Assembly (NCBI GenBank): GCA_965644315.1
Contig: CBFFRQ010000073.1
Span: forward strand, 20,092 to 84,091
Origin: Caecitellus pseudoparvulus
Lineage: Eukaryota; Bigyra: Bicosoecida
Direction: 5' to 3'
DNA: 64,000 bases
In this document: positions 39,835-51,106 of the stretch, piece after piece
Layout: the number at the start of each line of letters is the position of its first letter
Position numbering within the stretch: the first letter of the stretch is position 1
Made by a program: the position numbers and the translations under genes
The notes under the pieces: model-generated
What the model saw: only the letters and a program-made list of their open reading frames with translations
What the model was told of the DNA's origin: nothing
Database searches by the model: none

Positions 39835-42800
39835 TTAGGCCAAGTTGGCGCATGTCAGCGTCAGAACATCTCCCGCCACCATCCAAGGGAAGGCGTGGGG
39901 TTGCAAGCGCTGGCACCCGTCTGCCTTGAAGGCAGACCACGTTGCGGCGTAGTACGCAAGTGCCAGCCGCTGCAGCTCAAATGGCAGCTCCAGTCGGCCC
40001 CTGCACAACGCTACTGCTTCGGCCGACGGCTCTGAAGCTTCCAAAGATACGGCGACTTGCGAACAGTGAGCCGCCCGAACCACCTGACAGGCCACGTGCA
40101 GCATCCGCACACGCGCTGCCTGCACTGCCTCAGGAATGCTACGGCTGCCCAAACTCTCACAGAATGCGTGCATGTGTTCCACTGCGGCCTCTGCATAGTC
40201 TTCCGCGTGGAGGCTGTCGCAAGCCGCCACGAGCTGCGGATGTGGAGCCATGCGAAGCAGCGTGGCTGGCATCTCCTGAGCAGGAGCGGTCGAGGGCACT
40301 GCCTCTGTCAGCAGGGGCGTGCCTTGGCTCAAAGACTCGACTGCTGGAAAGCCGAGGATCATGCTTTCATTGGGGTCACTGGAGCCGCCTGCTGCCTGGT
40401 ACACCACGGGGCCTTGCCCGGAGCACAGCTCCAACACGAAGGATTGCAGGGCAGTCACTGGTGAAGGTGGCAAGGCCGCAGAAGGCACGCGAATCGGAGC
40501 AGCTCCCTGCCTTCCTCCCCCGTCACTGGCACACAGCCACTCAGGGAGGCCCGGGAACAAGCGCACCTCGAAGTCTTCGCCGGCAGAGCCGTGAAATCCA
40601 GTGTGACTCGGCGCGGGCACACCTTCAGTCCCCGGCGGCAGACGCACCAGGAGCCCAGCCTTGGCAGCATCCACAGCTGCTGCCGCAGTGGTCGCCAGCG
40701 ATGCAGGTTCTCGCTGGAGGGCAGCCCAGCCAGGCGACAGCGGCGTTCCCGCCACCCGCTGCAAGTGCACGGCACTGCGTAGGGCGAGGTCGAGCCAAGC
40801 CGTGTGCCCGTTAGCTGCCCGCCCCAGAGCGTTGTCTCGCGCACAGGCAAACAGCCAGTCCACAGCCTGCCCGGTGGCTACGCTGCCATCCTCAAGCGGG
40901 GTCCCAAGCACGTCTTCTAGGCGCTGCCCTGCCCTGGGCTTGAGCCGATCAGCAGCAGCTGCCTCCACAGCAGCAAGGGCATCGAGGGCAGGTGCGGAGG
41001 GGGAGATGAAATACTGCTCAAAGAGTTTGGATGATTGCAATTCATCCGCGAATCGTGCCTGAGCTTCTGCGAGTGCTGTGGCAATGCTGGGCTCCCAGCA
41101 AGCCCAAGCTTCGTCACCATCGAAGTCTCCTCCTGCCAGCAGGCGCGCCACTGAGCCGTGCCGCCACGAGACTGGGAACACCACGACGTCAACGAGGGCA
41201 TGCCTGTAGGACAGCACTTCGTCCAAGGACAGGGGGGAAGACGACGGGTCCCCGTGCTGTTTCATCCACTCGGAAACCAAGTCCACGCCCTGCAGCGTCA
41301 GGACGTCGTGCGCAGCGAGGCACGGAGTCCTCGCAAGTGCAATGGTGCCCAGCACACACCCGTCCTGTGAGATGGCAGGGTCTTGTCCTGGTCCGGCACT
41401 TGCATCTGAAATGCGCATGAACACTTGATGCGGCCGGAGCAGCCCTGTCGGGTCCGGCAGCATCAACAGGCGGCGGGATCGGCCAATAGGCGCGCACAGT
41501 TTCTCACTGAGACGCTCCAAGGCCCGCGTTTGAAGCTGCACAAGGATGCGTGTAAGCTCGTGCTCGCCCCACAGTCCCGCCTTCAGCATCAGCCACGCGC
41601 GCCGCGACAGCAGGGGGGCACACCCTCGAGCCCACTCGCCCTTGGAGCTGGCCTCATCCACGGGGAGCCAGGGCCACCGCCCTTGAGTCTGTTGATCTGG
41701 ATCTGCTTCTGTGCTGTGATCAATGTGTGCCCCCATGGTTCGCAGGGCAGCCATGGCTGCCTGCAGGGACTGCGTCATGTTCTTGAACTGCAATGTGGCT
41801 GCTTCAAACGGCTGCTCAAGGCACTCAAGCGGCACCCCCCATGCAAGGAGAAGCATGACAATGCCTTTGTTGAGTGAAGCTGGACCACTGGGACCACTCC
41901 ATCGCAGCACTTCCACCTCGCACTGGCTGATGTGGGCGGGAGACACTGGGGCTTGCGGCCCTGGCGCAACGTACTTGCGCTGCGAATCCCGCCCCAGAAC
42001 TACGAGGCCCTCCTGCAGTGCTGCATGCAACTGGACAGAACTTGCCAGGCAGGTCTCGATGCTCGCTGGCTGCGTAGCTTGCTCCTCAGGGTGGAGGGGT
42101 GGAGCCTTACTTGGTGTTCGGGGGTCAGCAAACCAAATGCCCTTGTAGGGCCCGATGCGAGCCTGGAAAGCAGCCGGCGGCGAGCCGCCCACGGGAAGCT
42201 CTGCAACTTGAACTTGAAGGGTGTGGCTACAGAGGCTTGACAAGGCAGCCAGGCTGGGCAAGGTGGCATGGACGTCAGGCCCGTCGCCGCTTTGCAGCAG
42301 GAAGGGCCGCGGCGGACGCAAGCTTGCTCGCTGGGCCACTGCACTGCGGAACAGGGACCAGACGAGGGCTATGCCCGGCAATGAGATAGGCGCGCTGCCG
42401 TCTGTCAGGGCTTCGCCTGTCTCGGGGAGCACTTCGTCCGGCACGTGTGCGAACCGCAGCAGCGCCAGGTGAATGTCCACGGGCACTTGGCTCCCAGCCG
42501 CCGACGCTGCGACAGGCAGACGCGGCGGGGCCCAAATTGGTGGCACACCCTGCCGCTCACAGGCCGACACACACCCCACTGCATACTTGGTCAACATACC
42601 GACCAGCCTCGCGGCAGCACCTTGCCACGAGGCGGCGTCTGGGTCGCCCGCTGCCCGTTGAAACACAGCAAAGCCACAGGGGATGGTCTTGGACAGCATC
42701 AAGTTGACGCGCGCGATGCGCTTGGCAGGAGAAATCGAAGAGTTTCCTGGCAACTGCTGGGCAAAGTGCCAAGCCAGGGCCTGTGGCACTGACAAACGTG

Positions 42801-43323
42801 GCAATTCCGGGAGAGTCACAGCATCTTGCATGGGGCAGCTGCCGACAGAGTTGTGGGTGCACAGCGCGTACCAAGAGCCCTTTCGGGGTTTGCAGTGAAA
42901 GATTCGCCAGCAAGATGATGCAGTAACCAGGTGGATGTGGGGAATAACGCTGCTTGGGTGAGCAGAGCTGCCTGTCGAGCGCTTTGCGGCTGAGAGCGCT
43001 GCAAAAGCTGGTACCGCCTCCACCTTTTCACCACAAGCAGGACAAGCTTCCGATCCCTGCCCGGCCACGGACACAGCATGCACAATGCTGTCCATGTCCC
43101 CTTGTGTGATACTTGCCAGCCTACTCCACCCCATGGCACGCTGCAGGCGTGAAAGGCGCTGCAGTCCCTGCAGCACCACAGTCACCTGCACCACAAACCC
43201 ACCCAGACTGGGGGAGGCTTGCTGCCCAGTGGCCAGTTGCAGTCTCAGGCCAGGTGCCCATAGAGGGCATGCATGAACGGCCGGCTCTTCGACAGCCCCT
43301 TCAGGCTGGCTGGCGTGGGCCAT
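39835..43323 (-). CDS. RDR: Eukaryotic RNA-dependent RNA polymerase (RNAi type)
   Basis: Single exon of 1,162 residues on the minus strand. The frame is open to 43425 without an ATG, so the first ATG at 43323 is taken. The catalytic double-psi barrel motif is LLAGGDFDGDEAWACWEP, with Asp residues 733, 735 and 737 matching the DxDGD triad. Upstream, RRLLMLPDPTGLLRPHQVFM and GTIALARTPCLAAHDVLTLQG, then VDVVVFPVSW, follow the family order. These cell-encoded RdRPs copy single-stranded RNA into double-stranded RNA for Dicer in RNA silencing. The N-terminal 700 residues are divergent and include a CPACGEKVEA pair. The Phe at the second motif position (others have Leu or Tyr) is compatible with activity. 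No Dicer or Argonaute is in this window. Confidence 0.93.
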   Translation of the reverse strand: MAHASQPEGAVEEPAVHACPLWAPGLRLQLATGQQASPSLGGFVVQVTVVLQGLQRLSRLQRAMGWSRLASITQGDMDSIVHAVSVAGQGSEACPACGEKVEAVPAFAALSAAKRSTGSSAHPSSVIPHIHLVTASSCWRIFHCKPRKGSWYALCTHNSVGSCPMQDAVTLPELPRLSVPQALAWHFAQQLPGNSSISPAKRIARVNLMLSKTIPCGFAVFQRAAGDPDAASWQGAAARLVGMLTKYAVGCVSACERQGVPPIWAPPRLPVAASAAGSQVPVDIHLALLRFAHVPDEVLPETGEALTDGSAPISLPGIALVWSLFRSAVAQRASLRPPRPFLLQSGDGPDVHATLPSLAALSSLCSHTLQVQVAELPVGGSPPAAFQARIGPYKGIWFADPRTPSKAPPLHPEEQATQPASIETCLASSVQLHAALQEGLVVLGRDSQRKYVAPGPQAPVSPAHISQCEVEVLRWSGPSGPASLNKGIVMLLLAWGVPLECLEQPFEAATLQFKNMTQSLQAAMAALRTMGAHIDHSTEADPDQQTQGRWPWLPVDEASSKGEWARGCAPLLSRRAWLMLKAGLWGEHELTRILVQLQTRALERLSEKLCAPIGRSRRLLMLPDPTGLLRPHQVFMRISDASAGPGQDPAISQDGCVLGTIALARTPCLAAHDVLTLQGVDLVSEWMKQHGDPSSSPLSLDEVLSYRHALVDVVVFPVSWRHGSVARLLAGGDFDGDEAWACWEPSIATALAEAQARFADELQSSKLFEQYFISPSAPALDALAAVEAAAADRLKPRAGQRLEDVLGTPLEDGSVATGQAVDWLFACARDNALGRAANGHTAWLDLALRSAVHLQRVAGTPLSPGWAALQREPASLATTAAAAVDAAKAGLLVRLPPGTEGVPAPSHTGFHGSAGEDFEVRLFPGLPEWLCASDGGGRQGAAPIRVPSAALPPSPVTALQSFVLELCSGQGPVVYQAAGGSSDPNESMILGFPAVESLSQGTPLLTEAVPSTAPAQEMPATLLRMAPHPQLVAACDSLHAEDYAEAAVEHMHAFCESLGSRSIPEAVQAARVRMLHVACQVVRAAHCSQVAVSLEASEPSAEAVALCRGRLELPFELQRLALAYYAATWSAFKADGCQRLQPHAFPWMVAGDVLTLTCANLA

Positions 43324-43661
43324 GTGCCGGATGCTGTAGGCAGGCAAAACGCAGGCGAAACTCCATGCAATGCTCACAGCATCAGGCGATGGCAATGAGA
43401 CGCCTCCAAACCCTCGAAAAGACACGGTGTGCTATGTAATGCTCTGAGCGCCCCTTGGGCACCCCAGGTTGTTTCGGAGGATTTTGCGTATGCGAGTGCA
43501 GTCCGCGCATCATGTCAACTTGTCGTCCGACTCAAAACTAATTTCATAAGGACGGGAAGCTTCTGCCGGGAATGAATTGGTTGCAAGCCAGACCTTAGGG
43601 TTGCCGTTGGAGCCTTGCTGCTCGCTGACGTGCCTGCCCAGCACTTGCCAGGCTTGTTGCC
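43324..43661. promoter_or_regulatory. Divergent intergenic region (RdRP / EF-hand-armadillo gene)
   Basis: 338 bp between head-to-head ATGs; it includes an AT-richer core near 43500-43600. No specific element is recognised. Confidence 0.45.
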
Positions 43662-46600
43662 ATGGCAGCGATTGTGCGAGACGAGGAGGGTGACACTCCA
43701 GCAGGCGGCGCCGCCACCGGCTCTGGCGAGGGCTCATCAGGGCATGAAGAAATCCTAGCTGAGATTGAGCGCGTGTGGGCCATGGCAGACACAGACCAGG
43801 GAGGCACAATTGACGCACAGGAACTGAGCGGTGCGTGGAGAGCGCCTCTCCCTTGTGAAGGAGGCAAGTTGAGCCCTCAAGGGAACACACGCGTGCCACA
43901 GAGCTCATGACCAAGTTGAACAAGGGCGCAAGACCAAGTGCACTGGATGTGCAGAAGGTCATGGACGTGGTGGACAAAGACCGGGTAAGAACGGCAAGCG
44001 CGAGGATGGCGTGTTGAGCCCAGTTCCATTTCCGCACCCTCCGCCTGCATGCCGCGAGCACACCTGACGCGCCAACGTGCAGGATGGCGTCATAAGCTAC
44101 GAAGAGTTCAAGTCTGCCATGGCAGGATGGTTAGCTCCCCAGCTCGGGGGCACAAAGCGCAAGGCTGCAGCAGCGCCGTCCTCGCCGGTGGTAAGGCTTG
44201 CGTGCAAGGCTGGCTTACTGTGGCACACTGGCATTGCTGCTCCTTGCCTCCTCGCGCAGTCTCGCCGCCGCATCCAGAAGGACATTGGTGCCTTTTTTAA
44301 GCAGTTCGAGGTCGTAGACATCGAGACTGCAGTCGCACAGGCGGCACAGGCTGCGGGTGACTCCAGCGAGGATGCGGACGATTTCGCGGACATGGACCCG
44401 GTGACGGCGCTGGCAGCCAAGTCTGTGACCCCTGAACAGAGAGTGGCTGCCCTGAAAGAAGCCGCAGCAAAAGGCAGCAACCAGCAGCTGGACTTGGCGC
44501 TGTCCATGCTGTCAGGCTCCAGCCCAGAGCAGCTGGTGCAGGCTGCCAAGCAGCTGTCGGAGGTGGTGTCCATCGTGAACTTCTTCCACGGCCCCAGCGT
44601 GAACCGCATCGTGGCCAACGAAATCACCACACTGTACCGAGCCATGTGGTACAAGGACGTCACCACCAAGCTCGTGGCAGCGCTGAACCCGGCCCTGAAC
44701 CTGGGCAGCACGCAGCAGGCCTCCGCCATGCACGAGCAGCTGCTGGTGTACACTCTCAAGACGCTGTACCACCTCATCTTGGGGCCCCGCCTGACCGCCG
44801 CTGACGCCAACGACCCCATGCACCCCAAGAACTGCCACAAGGCTGCCAAGGCCGTGTTCGTGCTGAAGAGCACACCTGGCACGTCACCCACCGACCCAAC
44901 TGGCCTGCGCTGGGCCCTGTGGCACATGTCCAACAACCCCTCAGCGCAGGTGCGCATGTGGGCCGTGAAGGTGATCAGCGCAGTCGTCGCGTTCCCCTTT
45001 GATGGTGAGCGCAACCAGTTCCGGCTGGAAGCTCTGAAGCCAGCCAACGTCGGCGGGCTGGGGCTGGTGCACGTGTGTCTGGAGCGGCTAGCATTGAGCG
45101 GCAGTGCCCACGAAGACGTCGGTGTCATCGCAGAGGTGCTGCACTTGCTGGGCATCCTGCTGGGGCGCACCCACACCCACCCCGGCGATGCGGCAGACCT
45201 GCACCCCTCCGACCTGGCTCTCATCGGCGGCGAGCTTCTTGTGGGCGCCGTGGTGCAGCCCCTGCGAGACCCGGTGATCGCGAAGTCCCCTGACCACGCG
45301 CTGGTGTACATGCACGCAGTCAGCGCCCTCGCATACCTCCTGCCGTACATTGACTTGCTCAAGGAAGCCTCCATCGTGGAGCTGCTGGTGCAGCTGGCGT
45401 CAGTGGAGGTGGGGGAGGGCGCCACGGGGGACATCAGCGTCGCCAGTGGCGCGGCCGCCTTGTGTGCACGGGAGGCCCTGCGAGCCATCGCCATCGCCAG
45501 CCGGCTGCAAGAAGGCCGCGGCGCGGCTGTGCTGGTGGCCAAGACCTCCCTCCTCACCAACGTCATCGTGCCTGTGCTGAGCAGCCCCGTGGACTCGTCC
45601 CTGAAGATGGCCTGCCTGCAGGTGTTGCGGTCTGTCCTGAACACGAGCATGGAGGTGGCGTCGCCTGTTCTGGCCACCCGTGGCGTGCTGCAGGGGGTGG
45701 TGCGGTGCCTGGAGCACGAAGACATCACCGACGCACGGGCTGCCCACCTGGTCAAGGATATCGCGGCACTGGGCAGCTCGTCGGCCCAGGAGCTGATCAA
45801 GGCTGGCGCGCCCCGGGCGCTGTGCATGGCCCTGGGGCGCTTCCAGAAGCACGACGAGGTGATGGCGGAGGTGTTTGCCTTCACCGGCCCCTCCTTCAAC
45901 TTCAACCTGGCCATCACCTCGCTGCAGGCGCTGAAGAACATCCTGGCTGCGGGGGCCAGCTCCGCAGCGGGGAACCCCTTCCTCCCACACTTCGGCATGG
46001 AGCTCGTGTCAGTGGCGCGGTCTGTCATCTCTGCCGCCCTGCTGTACCGCCGAGCCGGAATCGTGCAGTGCAAGACGCTTGAGGCTCTCACTGCCATGTA
46101 CACGGGGGAGGCGGCGGCTGGAGGCACGCGCAACCTGGTGCCACGGCGCATGCACGAGGTGCTGTCCCTGCTGACCGACTTGATGTTTCAGCAGCTGCAC
46201 ACGCAGCACAAGGCCGCTGCAGATGCCGGCAACACCGTGTCCGGGTCTGTCGCTGCCGCTATTGCTGCGCTGTTCAAGGAGTACCAGAGCACGCAGTCCC
46301 AGCTGGAGATGGTGTTCACGGAGGCTGAGAAGCGCCTGCGCATGGGCCCCGCCTTTGCTTCCACACAGAGCGTCTCCTTGGTGCAGTATGCCCAGAAGCA
46401 CGCTAGCTCAGACCTGCTCAGTGCCGAGCTGCACGTGCCCATCCCAGTGGTGGTGACCATCCAGAACATGCCCGAGCACACGTACACTGTGGACATGGTG
46501 CCGCAGCAGATCTCCTTCGAGCTCATGCGGGCAGACATCAACTCGCACTTTGGCGCAGGGGGCTCCCTGCTGCTGGGCTTTGAGGACCCTGAAACGGGAG

Positions 46601-47265
46601 CCGTCACTGCCATGAACTCCAACGCAGACTTGCGGACTGCACTGGAGCGGTTCAAGTCGGTGCCCGGCGCGAAGCACTTCAGCATCGTGGCGGCCCCTGG
46701 GCAGGGCAAGGTGCTGCACTTGGTGCCGCTTGGCGGGGAGCACTTGGAGCGAAACTTCAACCGCGTGTTCTCCGAGTTTAACAAGCGGTACTCGCCAGAC
46801 CGCCTCCTTGACAAGAAGGGTGTGGGGGCAGTGTACCAGGAGTTCAAGCGCCTGGGGAAGGCTGAGATGACCGTGGAAGAGTTCGAGGCGGCCATGTTCC
46901 ACCAGGGCATGCGGGATTCGGAGCTCATCCGCACGTACTTCCGCGGCTTTGACTCAGATGGCAGTGGCACCATCTCCCTGGAGGAGTGCGTTTTGGGCCT
47001 GGCAACCCTCACCAAGGGTTCCCTGCACACCAAGCTGCGTGTTGCCTTTGACGCGTTCGATGAGGACAGCAATGGGTACATTGATGTGCATGAGCTGACC
47101 CGCCTGGTGCGCTTCTCGTCGGGTTTCTCCCATGAGGCTTCCCAAGCGGAGGCCATCCGGCTCATGCAGATGGTGGACGCCAACTCTGACGGCAAGCTGG
47201 ACTTCTCCGAGTTTGCAGCGGCCGTCCAGCACCAGCCCGCCATCATCAAGAAGTTCCACCCATAG
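43662..47265 (+). CDS. EF-hand / armadillo-like repeat protein, unassigned
   Basis: Four exons, 43662-43830, 43902-43984, 44083-44190 and 44260-47265, give 1,121 residues. N-terminal EF-hand pair: DTDQGGTIDAQE (first loop) and DKDRDGVISYEE (second loop, created by splicing exon 2 to exon 3). A long helical centre (about residues 140-820) of armadillo/HEAT character follows, for example VRMWAVKVISAVVAFP and AALCAREALRAIAIASRL. Then comes a roughly 85-residue beta-rich segment (VVVTIQNMPEHTYTVDMVPQ) that may be PB1-like. The C-terminus has at least three more EF-hands: DSDGSGTISLEE, DEDSNGYIDVHE and DANSDGKLDFSE. Ca2+ binding is near certain for these loops; the partner and pathway are unknown. 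The third intron (69 nt) is in frame with no stop, so an isoform retaining it is possible. Confidence 0.86.
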
Positions 47266-47494
47266 CTGGCTGCAATGAACTCTTCACGGCTGTCCCTGCT
47301 GTTATCCTGCACCCCACCTGAAGGATGCCGCTCGCCAAATGGAATTCGCGCTCAGAGACAAGAGTGTGCCAAACTTGAAGTGCACAAACTCCAGTGAGGG
47401 GCGCCCACCAGCGCGCCAGTCACCACGCGCCTGTGTGCAAGAGGCTGCCAGAACTGAGCACGGGACGTGTGTTGTCTGGTTCGATTTCCGCAGC

Positions 47495-47929
47495 ATGTCC
47501 AAAGCTGTCGGCACTGCCGCCCTCGTGCTGGCAGCTGCCCTGTTGCTACATGCGGGATACTCTACAAATCACTACTTCCACTTGGTGCGGGAGCGCTTCG
47601 GGGACGTTGAGGCCAGCCTGCCACTGGACGTGTTGCTGGAAGCTGGCGCTGGCTTGCTGGTGGCTGCTGTGGCAGCTCTCACCTTCTCCGACGCCTTCAA
47701 ACCCCTGCACCTGTCCACTGCAGTGCACACACAGGCATGGGAAGCCATGCGATCTCGGCCGGACTTCATCTCCTTTCCCCCTTTGAGCCGGAGTGCCGCC
47801 AAGGCTCAGGCAGCAAGGCTGTCCCGGATCGAGGCAGAGACAGGTGGTGCGGGCGTGGGCAGCGAGCAAGACAGTGACGTCTCCGACGAGGCGAGTGCTG
47901 TGGCTGACGCTGTTGAGGATTTGGATTGA
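47495..47929 (+). CDS. EMC5: ER membrane protein complex subunit 5
   Basis: Start placed at the ATG at 47495 because the family N-terminus begins there ([20 protein letters not shown]); an in-frame ATG at 47339 would add 52 unrelated residues. 144 residues with two hydrophobic helices separated by [18 protein letters not shown], matching the SLPxDxxxQ-like linker of EMC5/MMGT1. After the second helix come [20 protein letters not shown] and RPDFISF, as in MMGT1. EMC inserts tail-anchored and polytopic membrane proteins in the ER; the protein was also described as a magnesium transporter. Acidic C-terminal tail. Convergent with Mn-SOD, 30 bp apart. Confidence 0.92.
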   Translation: MSKAVGTAALVLAAALLLHAGYSTNHYFHLVRERFGDVEASLPLDVLLEAGAGLLVAAVAALTFSDAFKPLHLSTAVHTQAWEAMRSRPDFISFPPLSRSAAKAQAARLSRIEAETGGAGVGSEQDSDVSDEASAVADAVEDLD

Positions 47930-47959
47930 TGTTTCGTGCATTGCGTCGGAAATGCAGGC

Positions 47960-48929
47960 CTACTGGGCAGCACCCATGCGCTCCTCCACGTTGCCCCAGT
48001 TCACCACGTTCCAGATGGCATTCAGGTAGTCGGGGCGGACATTCTTGTACTGTGTGGGAGGGGAAAGGTGGGTGCAGTGCGCGATAACGGGCTTGGAAGC
48101 GGACAGGGGTGCGGCTGCAGCTAGAGGTGCTACGCACCTGCAGGTAGTAGGCGTGCTCCCAGACGTCGATGCCAAGCAGAGGCACGAGGCCTGTCGTGCT
48201 GAGGGGGTCCTGGTTGGCGCAGGTGGCGATGGCCAGCTTGCCTGACTCCTTGTTCAGCCCCAGCCACCCCCAGCCGGAGCCCTGCACCGCGGCTGTGCGG
48301 GCGTTGAAGTCCTTCTTGAAGGCCTGCAGGGAAGGTGGCGTGGCTGGATGTGCACGGCATGGCATGGGCAAGCGCGTGGGGGAGCGCACACTGCCTTGTG
48401 CGGGGTGTGCGTGCCCTGCACCTGCTGCCCGCACCACGTACTTCGAAGCTGCCCCACTGCTGCTGGATAAGCTCGCCGACCTTGCCAGTGGGCTCGCCAC
48501 CTCCGCCCTTGCTGGGGGGTGCCAGGTTGGTCCAGAAAATGGAGTGGTTCACGTGCCCTCCGCCGTTGAACTTGATGGCCCTGGGCACGAGGCAGCGGGC
48601 AACGCGTGTCATGCAACGGCGTGGTGAGCGAGCTGCGGAATAGCACATTCCACGTACCCCTGCAGCGCAATCATCTCAGCGACATCACCAGCCTTCTCTG
48701 CGCTGGCGTACTTGTCAAGGGCGGCATTCAGGTTGTTCACGTAGGTTGCATGGTGCTTCCCGTGGTGCAGCTCCATGATGGCACCGCTGACGTAGGGCTC
48801 CAGCTCGCCCGGGCCATACGGCAGGTCGGGCAGCGTGAAGCCAGCCCCTGTGGACAGCGCCGACACCGCAGGTGTGGCTGCGCGACCAGAGGTCACAGCC
48901 AGGCGGTTCAAGGCAGTGGCAAGAGCCAT
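47960..48929 (-). CDS. SOD2: Superoxide dismutase, manganese type, mitochondrial
   Basis: Four exons on the minus strand: 48929-48658, 48580-48442, 48323-48138 and 48049-47960, with introns of 77, 118 and 88 nt; 228 residues. N-terminal presequence-like stretch [20 protein letters not shown] precedes [17 protein letters not shown]. Metal ligands are visible: His in [13 protein letters not shown], His in HVNHSIFW, and Asp/His in [28 protein letters not shown] and [18 protein letters not shown] are close to animal Mn-SOD, so Mn and the mitochondrial matrix are expected. It converts superoxide to hydrogen peroxide and oxygen. The exon structure and full ligand set suggest a functional gene. Confidence 0.96.
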
Positions 48930-49117
48930 GGTGTTGGTGGTTTCTGGGGCACGAGTCGACTTCAGCAGCGCTGTGACGTGGTGGAGCATGGAGTGTTGGA
49001 AGTGCGGATATTGTGCTCGCAGGCAAACTGCCCAATGCTTCTGCACCGCCAGCGGCGGCAGCAGACACGCACAGCGCTTGCAGGGGCGCGCAGCACGGCA
49101 TGCATTTCGCAGGCATT

Positions 49118-50923
49118 TCAGTCAGTCGTCCCGCTTTCCTCTTGTGGTACGGCGCCTGCCTCCGGCAAGCCTGGAGCTTCGCTGCCTGCTTCGCCAGAAG
49201 CACTGTCAGAGGACGCGGCGGAGGCAGAGGAGTCCGAGCTGTCTGTGGAGCCTGTGCTAGCAGAGTCATCCTCATCGCTGTCCTCTTCTGCCAAAAGCGC
49301 GTAGGCGGCAGCAACGGCAAGTCCTTTCAAATCCCAGCCAACGTGGGCTGCTTTCACGCCAGCAACAGCGCTGGCCCACTCCTCCGTCAATCCGGCCCAC
49401 GCCTCGTCGCCCACCTGCTGGCACCACACACACATGTCAGTGATGAAGATTTTGTTCATGAGGTAGCGCATCTCGCTGCGCTCCATGATGCTGCGCACGT
49501 GCAGCAGGCACCGCAGCGCGCGACGCCGGCCCCCTCGGAGAATGACGGCGCTGTCTGCAGCTGCCAGGCGCGCCAGGCGCCAGCAACGCATGTACGGGTA
49601 CGTGACACACCGTCGAATGCAGGCTCTCACCGCTGAGGGTGCATCTGAGAACTCTTGCAACCAGGACAGCGCGGGGCTGAGCTTGCAGATGGTCCACTCG
49701 CTCTCCACATTCGGCTCACCTGCCGTGAGGCGGGAATCATACGCGTACGAAAGCAACACAGTGGCCATGGAGAGAAAGGCCGTGCGCTGCTCTGCACTGC
49801 CATCTGGAAGCAGATACTCTGTGCGCGGCAGTGCGGCCATGGCTTGCTCCTCTGCATCTGTGAAGCCTGTCCACTCAGCAGCCTCGCCGCCACCACCTCC
49901 GCGCCAGTGCGGCTTGAAGGCAACTGCCGCTTGGAACAGCGGGTCCTCGTCGCAGTGCAAGGCGTCTGCTGCATAGCGCTCTTCGTCGAAGTCGGCGTCT
50001 TCCACTTCCTCCCGCATGGCGCCCCGCACGGAGGCTGGTGTGTGGTCAGGGAGCGGAAGGTCCACGATGCCTGGCAGCTCAGCCGCCACCGGGCCCAGCA
50101 CCCTGCAGTGCAGGCCCGCAAACCCGTACGTCACCGGCCCTGTACTCAAGCCATCGATGGCACTGCCATCAAACTCTACCCCCTGGCCCTCTGCTGCTGC
50201 CACCGCAACTTCATCAATAACCATTGCAGCTTGAGCTGGCTTGGGCGCTGGCGACGGAGCGGCTGGGGGTGTGGGTGGTGACGAGGCTGGGCTTGGCGCA
50301 CTGACACCCTGTGACATCTCCTCAGACTCCTCTCCGCCCTCTGGTGCCGAGGTGGAGGCAATGACTTCAATGAGGGGGCGGGAGCCAGCCTGCACTTTCC
50401 TCGCGCGTTCCCACCGCTCTGCGTGCTGAGCTGCAGTGGCCTCCAGCTCCGCCTGAGCCGCCTCTGTCGGGCTAGCACTCGCAGCAACAGCGGCTTGTGC
50501 CAATCCAGAGCTGTGCGAGAGAGGGGTGGGGTGGTCTGCCGTTCCACGCGGCGTGCGCAGCGAGGCGAGAAGCGCTGGCGCCACGCACCTTGGCCGGGAG
50601 GGGAAGACAGGCTTGGGGGCCATGAGCTTTGTGAGCATGTCTAAGTCAGGGAAGTGCTCTCCAGGCGTGCACTTCCACAGCTCCATGTGCACAGTGCCGT
50701 TGTCGTCGGCCAAGTCGTACTTGGCCGTGGTTTTGTGGTACTCTTCATCATGCACCGAGCCAGGCAGCACCAGTTTCAGCAAGTACGGTTTGCAGTAGAA
50801 AGAGAAGTCCTTTCCGTCAATAACACGGTAGTCCACATCGCTGACACGGACGTGTGGCACGTTTATGGCAATCAGCACTCGGTTCTCGTCCTGTCCGATG
50901 CGGAATCGAGGCTGCAGTGGCAT
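49118..50923 (-). CDS. SHQ1: H/ACA snoRNP assembly chaperone SHQ1
   Basis: Single exon of 601 residues on the minus strand; start at the ATG at 50923 ([20 protein letters not shown]). The N-terminal CS (p23-like) domain reads [34 protein letters not shown] and [18 protein letters not shown], as in SHQ1. An Ala/Ser/Pro-rich linker of about 170 residues follows. The C-terminal SHQ1 domain is clear: [56 protein letters not shown] and [18 protein letters not shown]1 holds dyskerin/NAP57 in an RNA-mimic state before H/ACA RNP assembly. The acidic Ser-rich tail also occurs in other SHQ1 proteins. It is in tandem with the CHD gene, 183 bp downstream of it. Confidence 0.95.
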   Translation of the reverse strand: MPLQPRFRIGQDENRVLIAINVPHVRVSDVDYRVIDGKDFSFYCKPYLLKLVLPGSVHDEEYHKTTAKYDLADDNGTVHMELWKCTPGEHFPDLDMLTKLMAPKPVFPSRPRCVAPALLASLRTPRGTADHPTPLSHSSGLAQAAVAASASPTEAAQAELEATAAQHAERWERARKVQAGSRPLIEVIASTSAPEGGEESEEMSQGVSAPSPASSPPTPPAAPSPAPKPAQAAMVIDEVAVAAAEGQGVEFDGSAIDGLSTGPVTYGFAGLHCRVLGPVAAELPGIVDLPLPDHTPASVRGAMREEVEDADFDEERYAADALHCDEDPLFQAAVAFKPHWRGGGGGEAAEWTGFTDAEEQAMAALPRTEYLLPDGSAEQRTAFLSMATVLLSYAYDSRLTAGEPNVESEWTICKLSPALSWLQEFSDAPSAVRACIRRCVTYPYMRCWRLARLAAADSAVILRGGRRRALRCLLHVRSIMERSEMRYLMNKIFITDMCVWCQQVGDEAWAGLTEEWASAVAGVKAAHVGWDLKGLAVAAAYALLAEEDSDEDDSASTGSTDSSDSSASAASSDSASGEAGSEAPGLPEAGAVPQEESGTTD

Positions 50924-51106
50924 ATTGCGGAAATTGGGTCCAACCAACTCTCACCTGCCAATTCAAGCGACAGGGCAGGAGCGCGGCAAGAAAAGACGGG
51001 TTGCGCGCGTCAGACGCAGGTGAGAGAGGACAAACTCAATTTTGCATGGTGGTCCTGAGTGTTGAAGGGCCGCGCAGCTCATAGACCGAAGCGCGGCATG
51101 GGAACT

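Noticed and set aside
43323-43425. RdRP start at the upstream end of the open frame (43425)
   Set aside because: The first codon there is GTG, not ATG; the first in-frame ATG is at 43323.
44097-46151. 684-codon minus-strand frame opposite the EF-hand/armadillo gene
   Set aside because: The opposite strand encodes clear EF-hands and splices correctly; the minus frame lacks any motif and mirrors the plus codons.
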